A stretch of DNA of 64,000 nt, from positions 6,327,001 through 6,391,000 of the forward strand of contig NZ_CP117709.1 in NCBI RefSeq assembly GCF_028622875.1. The letters are read 5' to 3'. A model generated the notes under the pieces. It ran no database searches. It saw only the letters and a list, made by a program, of their open reading frames with translations, and was not told where the DNA came from. Below are positions 17,337-24,985 of the stretch, piece after piece (the first letter of the stretch is position 1; the number at the start of each line of letters is the position of its first letter). The stretch comes from Streptomyces sp. MMBL 11-1. Lineage in GTDB: Bacteria; Actinomycetota; Actinomycetes; Streptomycetales; Streptomycetaceae. A program made the position numbers and the translations under genes.

Positions 17337-19493
17337 GTGCCCCAGCTCGCCTTCGCGAACAGCTTCTGGGAGAGCTACGACGTGCTGGAGAAGCCCGTCA
17401 AAGCCGGAGTGCGCAAGGCGATGACCAAGTTCCAACAGCTCACCGTCGCGGAACTGCACGCCGACAAGGGGCTTCACCTGGAGTCGGTGGACAAGGCGCG
17501 CGATCCACGGATGAGGACCATCCGGATCAACGACTTCTGGCGCGGAGTGGTCCTCGCCCCGAACGACGGCAGCGATGTCTTCCTCCTCATCAACGTCGTG
17601 CCGCACGACGACGCCTACAGCTGGGCGGCCAAGCGGCTCTACACGGTCAACACCGCCACCCGCGGCCTGGAGGTCCGCAACGTCGTCGCCATCGAGCAAC
17701 TGACGCCGGCCCTGGAGAAGGCGGCGGCAGTGGCCCCCACTCTGCTCTTCGCCTCCCATTCGGACACCGTGCTGCGGGAACTCGGCATCGACGCGCAGGT
17801 GTTGCGGGCGGTGCGCACCATCACGGACCAGGCCCAGCTGGACGCGTTCGGCACCCTGCTTCCCGAGGACCAGTTCGAAGTCCTCCAGTACCTCGCGGAG
17901 GGCTTCAGCCCCGAAGAGGTCTACCGCGACCTCGTCACCGCACGGCGGCCCGCCGACGCTCCTGGGGACCCCGCGGACGACCTCGCGTCGGCGATCCTCC
18001 ACACCAGAAGCCGCATCACACTCGTGACCGGGCCGGACGAGCTGGCCGAGATCCTGGAGAAGCCCTTCGCGGCCTGGCGGGTCTTCCTCCACCCCTCCCA
18101 GCGGCGCGTCGCCTACCGCGTGTCCTACGGCGGACCGGCGCAGGTGACCGGAGGCCCAGGCACGGGCAAGACTGTCGTCGCCCTGCATCGCGTCAAGCAC
18201 CTGTTGTCCCGCTCCGAGGACAGCCGGGTCCTGCTCACCACGTACACCAACGCTCTCGCGGCGAGCCTGCGCGAGAACCTCGCCCTGCTGCTCGACGGCG
18301 ATGAGGCGCTGCTTCGCAGGGTCGACGTGACGACAGTGAACGCCTACGCGCACCGAGCCCTTCAGGCAGCCGGCGGCCGGACTCTGTCCCTCGTCGGAGA
18401 CCGTGAGGAGCAGCAGATCTGGCAGCGGGTCGGCAAACGCCTCGGCCTTCCGTGGCCGGAGCAGTTCCTCGCTCAGGAATATCGCCACGTCGTACTCGCC
18501 CAGGACATCGGCACGCTCGACGCCTACCGGGGCGCGGTGCGCAGAGGACGCGGCTCGGCGCTGCCCGTAGCCCAGCGAGAGCGGGTCTGGGAGGCGGTCG
18601 AGTTCTTCCGGGCCGAACTTGCTGCCCGAGGCGGCCGCACCCACCTCGATGTCTGCGCCCAGGCGGCACGGCTGCTGGAAGGGAAGGTCGCTTCGGACGG
18701 CCACGACTACGACCACGTGGTCGTCGATGAGGCGCAGGACCTGCATCCAGCCCAATGGCGGGTGCTGCGGGCAGCTGTGGGCCGTGGACCCGACGACCTC
18801 TTCATCACCGGTGACCCCCATCAGCGGATCTACGATTCCAGGGTCTCCCTGGCCTCACTGGGCATCACGGTGACCGGCCGGAGCGGTCGGCTGCGGATCA
18901 ACTACCGCAGTACGGAGGAGATCCTCGGCTGGTCCACCGGCATTCTGAAGGAGATGGACGTCGAGGATCTCGGGGGCGACGGTGCGGACAGCCTCCTCGG
19001 TTACCGCTCACTGCTCCACGGAGGACGCCCTCACGTCAGAGGTCATGCTTCCGAGCAGGTCGAAGTGGACGCGATCGTCGAGCGGATCGAGGAGTGGATC
19101 GGCCAAGGCATGCGCCCCGAGGAGATCGGGGTGTGCGCCCGCTTCCACCTGCTCCTGGACAAGGTGTACGACAGGCTCGCGGCTCGGGGCATTCCCGTGG
19201 TCCGGGTCAAGGAGGGACCGGGGGCGGGAACGGCAGGGGTGCGCCTCGCGACGATGCACGCGATGAAGGGGCTGGAGTTTCGTGGCGTCGGTGTACTCGG
19301 GGTTTCGGACGGCGCACTCCCGTTCGCCCGTGAGGTCACCGCGGCCGCGACGGACAGGCTGCAGAACGAGGCCGATCTGCTGCGTGAGCGGTGCCTGCTC
19401 TTCGTCGCCTGCACACGGGCCAGGGAAGCACTGCACGTGTCCTGGAGCGGAAAGCCCAGCCCGTTCGTGCCCCTGCCTTCCGAACTCCCCTGA
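17337..19493 (+). CDS. UvrD/Rep-type helicase with RelE-like N-terminus
   Basis: A 718-residue SF1A helicase. Walker A GGPGTGKT is at 272-279, DEAQD starts at D464 (motif II), ATMHAMKGLEF matches motif V, and FVACTRAREALHV matches motif VI. The first about 110 residues resemble a RelE/ParE fold (MRTIRINDFWRGVVLAPNDG, then NVVPHDDAY), as seen in a class of actinobacterial UvrD-like proteins, where they probably serve for nucleic-acid binding. GTG 17337 follows GAGGTAAGGAG. It lies 44 bases after mcrC and is the last gene of the plus-strand run, ending 12 bases from the opposing methyltransferase stop. It probably unwinds or processes DNA cut by McrBC (inference). Confidence 0.86.
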   Translation: MPQLAFANSFWESYDVLEKPVKAGVRKAMTKFQQLTVAELHADKGLHLESVDKARDPRMRTIRINDFWRGVVLAPNDGSDVFLLINVVPHDDAYSWAAKRLYTVNTATRGLEVRNVVAIEQLTPALEKAAAVAPTLLFASHSDTVLRELGIDAQVLRAVRTITDQAQLDAFGTLLPEDQFEVLQYLAEGFSPEEVYRDLVTARRPADAPGDPADDLASAILHTRSRITLVTGPDELAEILEKPFAAWRVFLHPSQRRVAYRVSYGGPAQVTGGPGTGKTVVALHRVKHLLSRSEDSRVLLTTYTNALAASLRENLALLLDGDEALLRRVDVTTVNAYAHRALQAAGGRTLSLVGDREEQQIWQRVGKRLGLPWPEQFLAQEYRHVVLAQDIGTLDAYRGAVRRGRGSALPVAQRERVWEAVEFFRAELAARGGRTHLDVCAQAARLLEGKVASDGHDYDHVVVDEAQDLHPAQWRVLRAAVGRGPDDLFITGDPHQRIYDSRVSLASLGITVTGRSGRLRINYRSTEEILGWSTGILKEMDVEDLGGDGADSLLGYRSLLHGGRPHVRGHASEQVEVDAIVERIEEWIGQGMRPEEIGVCARFHLLLDKVYDRLAARGIPVVRVKEGPGAGTAGVRLATMHAMKGLEFRGVGVLGVSDGALPFAREVTAAATDRLQNEADLLRERCLLFVACTRAREALHVSWSGKPSPFVPLPSELP

Positions 19494-19505
19494 CCGGCCG
19501 ACGGG

Positions 19506-21167
19506 TCACTCGCCGGAATCGTCCGCAGGAGGTGCAAGGGCTCCGTTGGTCAGCCCCTCCCGGGCCAGAGCGGCTGCCTCCTTCCCCAGTTCGGCCAGAC
19601 TCGCGACGCGTTCCTCGAACTCTTGGAGAGAACGGAAGACGGCTCCGTAGCGACGCTGGTCGGCGACCGCCATCTGCGGGATGCGGGCCGCCCGCGCGTC
19701 CACACGGTGCGTTCCGCTGGTACTGGTCGAGCGGCGGACGTTGGACGCGCTCTGAAGAAAGCCGCGCAGGTAGTCCGTATCGAGTTGAGGACTCAGGGAT
19801 TGGGGGCCGCCGGCGCCCGCCTCGATCAGTCCCGCTCGGGACAGATCCGCGAGGCTGACCGTGGCTGTGTCCAGAGAGTCTTCTCCCGCCGTTTCCCGCA
19901 AGGCCGGCAGGAGTGCGCCCAGCGCTTGGAGCTGCTGCTCGATCTCTTCGCGCAGGGACCAGTACTCCGCCCGGAAGTCCTGGGTGGAACGGTGGATGTG
20001 AAGGTTCGGCGTGAGGTCCACGGTCTCGTCGAGGAGGTCGATGAGGGGGATGTCGGCGACCTGGTCGCTGGTGGGTTCTAGGGGTCCGTCCGGATCGTTG
20101 CCCGTCAGGTCGACCATGCGGACGTGTGACGGAGTCGTGTCGTCCGGTTTCGGGCGGCGGAGGATCCAGAGCAGTACGGGGACGGAGTGCGAGGAGGCGA
20201 CTCCACCCGGTAGCGCGATGACGTGGGCGAGGATTCCCCGCCGTACGAGTTCCGCCCGGATCCGGCGTCCAGCCTTGCGGTAGGCCACGGATGACGGCAT
20301 GACGATCACCGTGCGGCCGCCAGGGGCGGTGTGGGCGTAACAGTGCTGGAGCCAGGCGAGCTCCCCCTCCGCCTTGGAGGGGGTGCCAAGCTCCCATCGT
20401 GCGTCGAGGAGCAGTTCCTCGCGCCCCCAGTCCGGGCCGACGGCGGGAGGCTCGCACACGACGAGGTCGGCGCGGAGCGAGGGCCAGGCATCCGCCCGCA
20501 GCGAGTCACCCGCTTGGATCACCGCATCGGCTCGGCCGCTCAACTTGGCTCGGAGTTCCGCGAACCGTGCTGCTGCGGGGTCGATCTCCTGCCCGCGAAT
20601 GACCGTACTGCCGTCGTCCCCCGCAACCATGAGAAGGACCCCGATCCCGCAGGCGGGATCGAAGACGGTGGTGCCCTTGGGCAAAGGGCCCACAAAGTGA
20701 GCGACCGCCCGGGCGATCCTCGCCGAGGTCACCTGATCCGAGCCGCTGCGACGCGCCGAATCCTGAAAGCGTTCGACGAGTCCGTCGGCCACGTCGGTTG
20801 GTGTGGCGCTCTGTGCTGACGAGGCGACGATCGCAGCCGCTGCGGAGTCGAGACCAGACGGATTTCCCGTCGAAAGGAATGCTGCGACCGAAGACAGGCC
20901 GCTGATCATGTCATCGCCGAACGACGCGCGGAGCGCCTGCCAGAGCCGGACTTCGTCGGACACGTCATGGCTCTTCCGCTGGTTCGCGAGCCATGCCCGT
21001 ACATCGGTAAGGGAAAACAGAGGTGTGCCTGAACTGCCTCCCGCCGGGGCGGGGAAGTCCTTGTGGCGGCGTCTCCAGTTCGACACAGCGGCTCGTGTCA
21101 CGCCCGCGATGCGAGCGATCTCGGCCCCGGTGATCAAAGGGTCTACTGCACCCGCGTCATCCCTCAT
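19506..21167 (-). CDS. HTH-N6-methyltransferase-half HsdS fusion with altered motif IV
   Basis: A 553-residue protein. An N-terminal winged helix (ITGAEIARIAGVTRAAVSNW, 12-31) precedes an HsdM-like SAM domain with motif I DPACGIG (170-176). Motif IV, which should read (N/D)PP(Y/F), reads EPPA (239-242), so adenine methylation may be lost. The C-terminal about 170 residues resemble one HsdS target-recognition half with a conserved helix (DYLRGFL, IPQMAVADQRRYGAVFRSL). It may therefore be a DNA-binding regulator or modification sensor rather than a methylase. ATG 21167 is taken as a leaderless start: a TACGGT -10 ends 6 bases upstream. No HsdR is nearby. Confidence 0.8.
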   Translation of the reverse strand: MRDDAGAVDPLITGAEIARIAGVTRAAVSNWRRRHKDFPAPAGGSSGTPLFSLTDVRAWLANQRKSHDVSDEVRLWQALRASFGDDMISGLSSVAAFLSTGNPSGLDSAAAAIVASSAQSATPTDVADGLVERFQDSARRSGSDQVTSARIARAVAHFVGPLPKGTTVFDPACGIGVLLMVAGDDGSTVIRGQEIDPAAARFAELRAKLSGRADAVIQAGDSLRADAWPSLRADLVVCEPPAVGPDWGREELLLDARWELGTPSKAEGELAWLQHCYAHTAPGGRTVIVMPSSVAYRKAGRRIRAELVRRGILAHVIALPGGVASSHSVPVLLWILRRPKPDDTTPSHVRMVDLTGNDPDGPLEPTSDQVADIPLIDLLDETVDLTPNLHIHRSTQDFRAEYWSLREEIEQQLQALGALLPALRETAGEDSLDTATVSLADLSRAGLIEAGAGGPQSLSPQLDTDYLRGFLQSASNVRRSTSTSGTHRVDARAARIPQMAVADQRRYGAVFRSLQEFEERVASLAELGKEAAALAREGLTNGALAPPADDSGE

Positions 21168-21173
21168 ACGGAA

Positions 21174-21203
21174 ACCGTACACGCCATTGCAGACACGCGG
21201 TAA
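21174..21203 (-). promoter_or_regulatory. Putative leaderless promoter of the methyltransferase-like gene
   Basis: Read on the minus strand, TACGGT (21174-21179) fits a TANNNT -10 and ends six bases before ATG 21167. A weak -35 TTACCG (21198-21203) lies 18 bases upstream. No Shine-Dalgarno precedes the ATG, as expected for a leaderless message. Confidence 0.45.
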
Positions 21204-21211
21204 GTGTTGGG

Positions 21212-21227
21212 CGTTGACGTCGTCAAC
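21212..21227. promoter_or_regulatory. Defence-locus palindrome, right copy
   Basis: CGTTGACGTCGTCAAC is the exact reverse complement of the left copy at 9571-9586. It thus faces the methyltransferase gene as the left copy faces the Rad50-like gene. It lies about 45-60 bases upstream of the predicted transcription start. Probably a shared operator. Confidence 0.65.
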
Positions 21228-21284
21228 GTGTTCATCTGGGACGGAAGTCATCCGCTTGTGCAGGAACGTGAGCGGCGGTGGGAT

Positions 21285-21737
21285 TCAGACCTTCATGACG
21301 GTGGCGTGCCCGCGGCAAAGCGCTGTGAGGTCCTCAGGATCGGAAGCAGGGATCGTGGCCGGCCCTGGTGAGGCCAGTGCGGTGGCGGCGAGTATGGCGT
21401 CGATGGCGTACTTGTGGCCGTGCGGGCCGGCGTCGGCGAGCAGGATGGCGGCGTGGCGGGCGATCGGCTCGGTGATCGGTTCCACGACCAGGCGGGAGAG
21501 TGTCCACTCCAGGGCAGGGCGGTTGATGCGGGAGTGGGCCACTTCGGCCAAGGCGACTGCCGAGGTGATCACACGGAGGTCGTCGGTGCGGGCCAGGGCG
21601 AGCCGGGCGTGACCGTTTGGCGGGCAGGCGGCCGAGGTGATCACTTGAAGGCCGGCGTCACAAGCGACTGCGAGCGGCTTGCGGACCTCGTGGTCGCGTT
21701 GTGCAGTCTCGGCGAGCCTTCGCCGGCGGCGAAAAGA
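21285..21737 (-). pseudogene. Decayed PIN-domain (VapC-like) toxin
   Basis: The downstream part is a good PIN C-terminus: VITSAVALAEVAHSR (acidic residue), YAIDAILAATAL and SDPEDLTAL. Upstream the frame is open only to a stop at 21738-21740. The expected N-terminal first catalytic Asp (LPLDGPDA) is read in another frame around 21790-21830, implying a frameshift. A 14-base direct repeat GCCGAGGTGATCAC (about 21558 and 21629) marks a duplicated VITSA segment of about 72 bases inside the domain. No antitoxin gene is visible next to it. The longest intact stretch starts at GTG 21644 (119 residues). Confidence 0.55.
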
Positions 21738-21923
21738 TCACGCTCGCGAGCTCGCCCCGCTTGGTGGCGGCATCCGGGCCGTCGAGGGGCAGTACGCGTG
21801 CGTCGAAAGGCCGCGCGTAGCGCCCATGGCGCACGTAGTGCACATGGATCTTGAGTCCGTTTTGCGCACCACGTGTCTCTGACCTGCGGTTTTCATTAAC
21901 CTGTTCTTGGCTCTACATGTTTT

Positions 21924-21989
21924 CGATGACGCATCATGTGGAGTGTGTGGCGATTCTGGAGCCTGCTGCAAAGGGCGCCTGACCTGCAG
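21924..21989. repeat. Degenerate 66-base element, copy A
   Basis: It begins CGATGACGCAT and ends TGACCTGCAG, with a diverged interior that also keeps GGAGTG in register. A second copy of 65 bases lies at 27191-27255 in the same orientation. The pair brackets the hydrolase/MFS/amidase/TetR segment. Nature unknown; possibly the end of a mobile element. Confidence 0.45.
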
Positions 21990-22056
21990 TTTTTCCGGGG
22001 TTCTCAGGCGCGGCGGGATGTTCCGCTGGTCACGCAGGCGCTGCGCCATCTGCTCG

Positions 22057-22230
22057 TCAGTCTTTCCGACGTGTCAGCTTGCCGGTGTAGTGGATCAGTA
22101 CCGTCTGGACGTCGAACGACAGGACCAGGCCGGCGCCGCTGCCGGGGAGAGGCGTGGCGGCGCCGAGCGCGCTCTTCAGGTCTTTGGGCTTGGCCAAGTC
22201 CTCGATGATCTCCTTGGCGGCCTTCCACAT
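22057..22230 (-). CDS. Short orphan reading frame, probably a gene remnant
   Basis: 57 residues from ATG 22230: MWKAAKEIIEDLAKPKDLKS at the start and FDVQTVLIHYTGKLTRRKD at the end. Codon third positions are strongly GC, so it looks coding. The frame continues upstream 16 codons to a stop, so it may be the C-terminal piece of a larger lost gene. No function can be given. Confidence 0.35.
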   Translation of the reverse strand: MWKAAKEIIEDLAKPKDLKSALGAATPLPGSGAGLVLSFDVQTVLIHYTGKLTRRKD

Positions 22231-22346
22231 GGCCCGGTCGAGCTCCTGGCCGCTCCCGGGCTGTCCGGTCGCGGACGCTCAGGACGTCACCCGCACGGAC
22301 TCGGTGGGACTCGGTGCGTGGCACGTCCCGGGTGCTCCCATCCGCT

Positions 22347-23285
22347 TCAGCCGCCGGTGGGCGCGACCTCCCTTGAGGGAGCCGGAACCAGACGGTACCC
22401 GCCGTCCTCGCGGAGCACGTGTCCGGCGGTCGGTTGCGGGAAGTGGCTCCCGAGCAGGAGCGTTGACGTACCGGCCAGCGAGCCGAGCAGCTTGTTCCGG
22501 GTCCTGGCCGCGAGTTCGGGAGCGACGTCCACACAGCTGCAGAGCTCCGGATGCGCCATCTGGACCGGGTGGTGGATGCTGTCGCCGGTGACCAGTGCGG
22601 TCTCGCCACGGCTGCTCAGTTCCACCGCTACCTGCCCCGGTGTGTGGCCGGGAACGGGCAGCAGACGGATGCCCGGCGCGACGTCCGTGCCCTCGTCCGC
22701 TACATCGATGAGGTCGAACAGCCCTGCTTCCCGGACGGGATGGACCGAGTCCCGGAACATCTGCCGGCGAGCCTCCTCCATGTCGACACCCGCCCAGTAG
22801 TCCCACTCGGTGCGTGAGGTGAGATAGCGCGCGTTCGGGAAGGTGGGCACCCAGGCGTCGCCCTCGGCGCGTGTGTTCCACCCCACGTGGTCGGCGTGGA
22901 GGTGGGTCAGGACCACGATGTCAATGGCCTCCGGCGCGAAGCCCGCCGCCCGTAGCCGTGCTTCGTAGTCGCTGTTCAGGTTGTGCCAGGCGGGGTTGGC
23001 GCGCCGCTTCCCGTTTCCGATGCCGGTGTCCACCAGCACGTGCATGCCGTCCACCTCGATGGCGAAGCTGTGACTTGCCAGGCGCAGGACGCCTTGTGCG
23101 TCGGCGAATTCGGGGCTCAGCCAGGGCGTCCGGCTCACGAGGTCGGTGGTTGCCCCGGGCAGCAGCCACGGACCGGTCCGGGCGGGCAGGCCGACTTCGT
23201 CGATGCGTCGTACGGTGTGGTCGCCCACCGTCCAGGAAGAGGCGGGGGCAGTGATGGACTTGGTCATCTGCGATGAGGTGAACAC
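22347..23285 (-). CDS. Metallo-beta-lactamase-fold hydrolase
   Basis: A 312-residue MBL-fold enzyme with the zinc motif HxHxDH as H128, H130, D132 and H133 (THLHADHVGW). A later GHTPGQ supplies the next His, and TGDSIHHPVQ the bridging Asp. It is similar in layout to AHL lactonases and other quorum-quenching or beta-lactam-like hydrolases. No signal peptide is present. GTG 23285 has AGGGAA upstream; ATG 23267 is an alternative with a weak site. It lies 11 bases after the MFS gene and is read with it from the TetR-operator promoter at 24.65 kb. Substrate unknown; the neighbouring amidase suggests turnover or resistance to a small amide or ester compound. Confidence 0.85.
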   Translation of the reverse strand: MFTSSQMTKSITAPASSWTVGDHTVRRIDEVGLPARTGPWLLPGATTDLVSRTPWLSPEFADAQGVLRLASHSFAIEVDGMHVLVDTGIGNGKRRANPAWHNLNSDYEARLRAAGFAPEAIDIVVLTHLHADHVGWNTRAEGDAWVPTFPNARYLTSRTEWDYWAGVDMEEARRQMFRDSVHPVREAGLFDLIDVADEGTDVAPGIRLLPVPGHTPGQVAVELSSRGETALVTGDSIHHPVQMAHPELCSCVDVAPELAARTRNKLLGSLAGTSTLLLGSHFPQPTAGHVLREDGGYRLVPAPSREVAPTGG

Positions 23286-23296
23286 GGCGGCTTCCC

Positions 23297-24631
23297 TTAC
23301 CTGTTGTCGGTCGCGAGGACGGAGATCTCTGGAGCGGGTGTGTCGGGTGTGTGGGGTGAGGCGGATGTGCAGTGGCTCGTTGCCGGACGGGAGTGGGTGC
23401 CCGGGGAGGGTGACCGGCGCCGACTGCGCAGCGACGCGGTCAGCGTCGCGACCGCGACGGACGCCAGTACGGCCACGCCGCCGGCATAGGCCACTGCTGC
23501 CGCGCGTAGCCCGAGGCCGGCGGTGAGGGCACCGGCTCCGATGGCGGGCAGACTCATCGCCAGGTAGCTGAGTACGTAATAGGAGGCGAGCGTGCCGCCC
23601 TTCTCCCGGGCCGGGACCGAGTCGACGACCGCCCGCAGCGCACCCTGGGAGACGGCCCCGAAGCCGAACCCGGCCAGCGCCACCCCGGCGAAGAGAAGTA
23701 CGGGGGCGGCGAGATGGAGGGCGGCCAGGGTCAGGACCGCCGCCGGAATCACCGCCCAGCTCCCGAGAAGAGCGGAGACGTCGGCACGCATCCTGCGTGT
23801 GAAGTACACCGTCGGGACGGCGACGGCCGTCAGCGTGAAGAAGACCGTGCCGCCGGCGTATTCGGGTCCGCCGGGGGAGATGAGCCGTGTGAAGCCCGGT
23901 CCCAGGGACGAGTAGAAGCCACCGAGTGCCCAGACGGCGACGACGCCGGAGCCGTTGAGCAGGAGAGCGTGGGCGGCCGCCGACGGCAGTGCCAGGTGGG
24001 GGCGCATCGACCGCAGTGCTCCGGGACGGCGGCGGACGGTCTCGGGCGTCGAGACAAGGGCGATGGCCTGCGCGGCGAATACGGCCATCAGGACCGCGTA
24101 CACCGTGATCGTCGGAACGGGGGCGAAGAGCACCATGAGGGTGGCTGCCAGGACGCCGGCCGACATGCCCGCCAGGGGCGCGATGCTGTTGGCCAGAGCG
24201 GAGCGGCCGGGCCGGGCGGGGTCTTCCAGGTCGAGGAGAGCCGCACCTGCCGCGCTGGTCGCCGCGCCCGTCGCGATGCCCTGCAGGACGCGGGTGCCGA
24301 TCAGCGTGGTCAGGTCGCCGGCCGTCGCGAACAGTGCCATGGAAGCGAACTGGACCGCGAGCGCGCCCAGGAGCACGGGACGGCGTCCGACATGGTCGGA
24401 AAGGGTTCCGGTCGTCAGCAGCGCGACCAGGAGCGCCAGGGCGTAGGCGCTGAAGACCACGGTGATGTCGAGGGACGACAGCTGCCACTGAGCCTGGTAG
24501 TGGGGGTACAGCGGGATCGGCGCGCTGGATGCGGCGAGCAGCGCTATCAGGATCGAGCCGTGCAAGGCGAACGGCAGCCGTCCGGATGGGGAGGTGCGGG
24601 GAGGCGCGAGGCCCGCGGGGGCGCTCTGCAT
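23297..24631 (-). CDS. MFS transporter (12 helices)
   Basis: A 444-residue major facilitator with motif A GTLSDHVGRRPVLL between helices 2 and 3 and about 12 hydrophobic segments. It has a cytoplasmic N-terminus and a Ser/Thr/Pro-rich, non-membrane C-terminal tail of about 40 residues. ATG 24631 follows GGAAGGA. It is the first gene of a two-gene unit with the MBL hydrolase. The control region carries a TetR-type operator 18 bases upstream, so it is probably an inducible exporter. Confidence 0.88.
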   Translation of the reverse strand: MQSAPAGLAPPRTSPSGRLPFALHGSILIALLAASSAPIPLYPHYQAQWQLSSLDITVVFSAYALALLVALLTTGTLSDHVGRRPVLLGALAVQFASMALFATAGDLTTLIGTRVLQGIATGAATSAAGAALLDLEDPARPGRSALANSIAPLAGMSAGVLAATLMVLFAPVPTITVYAVLMAVFAAQAIALVSTPETVRRRPGALRSMRPHLALPSAAAHALLLNGSGVVAVWALGGFYSSLGPGFTRLISPGGPEYAGGTVFFTLTAVAVPTVYFTRRMRADVSALLGSWAVIPAAVLTLAALHLAAPVLLFAGVALAGFGFGAVSQGALRAVVDSVPAREKGGTLASYYVLSYLAMSLPAIGAGALTAGLGLRAAAVAYAGGVAVLASVAVATLTASLRSRRRSPSPGTHSRPATSHCTSASPHTPDTPAPEISVLATDNR

Positions 24632-24648
24632 GAGGGTCCTTCCCGTGC

Positions 24649-24671
24649 TAAAAGCGATTGGTTTGCGTTAA
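24649..24671. promoter_or_regulatory. TetR operator 1 (MFS promoter)
   Basis: On the minus strand it contains GCAA-N5-TCGC inside an AT-rich frame with TTAA and TTTTA ends. It matches the two other sites at 24695-24717 and 26475-26497 in core and spacing. Confidence 0.6.
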
Positions 24672-24694
24672 GTCACCGTAGGTCCTACGATCGA

Positions 24695-24717
24695 CTAAAG
24701 CAAATGATTCGCTTTAC
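24695..24717. promoter_or_regulatory. TetR operator 2 (amidase promoter)
   Basis: A near-palindrome with TAAAGC / GCTTTA arms and core GCAA-N5-TCGC. It lies 24 bases from operator 1 in the divergent region between the MFS gene and the small-subunit/amidase unit. Confidence 0.65.
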
Positions 24718-24778
24718 GGGGGTCGAGGGTTCTGTACCGGCCCCGGCCCGTCGCGCCGCACAGATCCGGAAGGAAGCC

Positions 24779-24985
24779 ATGACCAGCGAACTCACCCCCC
24801 AAGAGGCAGCCCGAGGGGCGCTGCGGGCGGGGCTCTCCCTCGGGGACGGCCGGCACGAGGGAGTGGCCATGACGGCCAACTACATCCACTCCGTGATCAG
24901 CACGTTGCGCGAGCTCGATTTCGGCGAGATCCCTCCCGCGTCTTCCTACCGAGCCGGACAGGGGAACGCCGATGCAACCGTTTGA
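24779..24985 (+). CDS. Small AtzG/DUF4089-like partner of the amidase
   Basis: A 68-residue protein from ATG 24779 (AAGGAAG upstream). Its region HEGVAMTANYIHSVISTL, then LDFGEIPPASSYRAG, resembles the short AtzG/DUF4089-type proteins that pair with amidase-signature enzymes like GatC with GatA. The gene overlaps the amidase start by 14 bases, which fits a stoichiometric subunit. It is short enough to be missed by length cut-offs. Confidence 0.65.
   Translation: MTSELTPQEAARGALRAGLSLGDGRHEGVAMTANYIHSVISTLRELDFGEIPPASSYRAGQGNADATV

Larger units (their letters stand above)
21738..22346. other. Gene-poor stretch with repeat remnants
   Basis: This stretch holds the displaced N-terminus of the PIN pseudogene, two copies of TGACCTGC(A/G)GTTTT exactly 100 bases apart (21880 and 21980), a 66-base element shared with 27191-27255, and a short C-terminal-looking reading frame (22057-22230). 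It looks like scar tissue of insertion and deletion events. No complete gene is evident. Confidence 0.45.

Noticed and set aside
9663..21167. Classic type I restriction-modification or BREX locus
   Set aside because: There is no HsdR, PglZ, BrxC or phospholipase gene; the specificity part is only half an HsdS and the methylase motif IV is altered.
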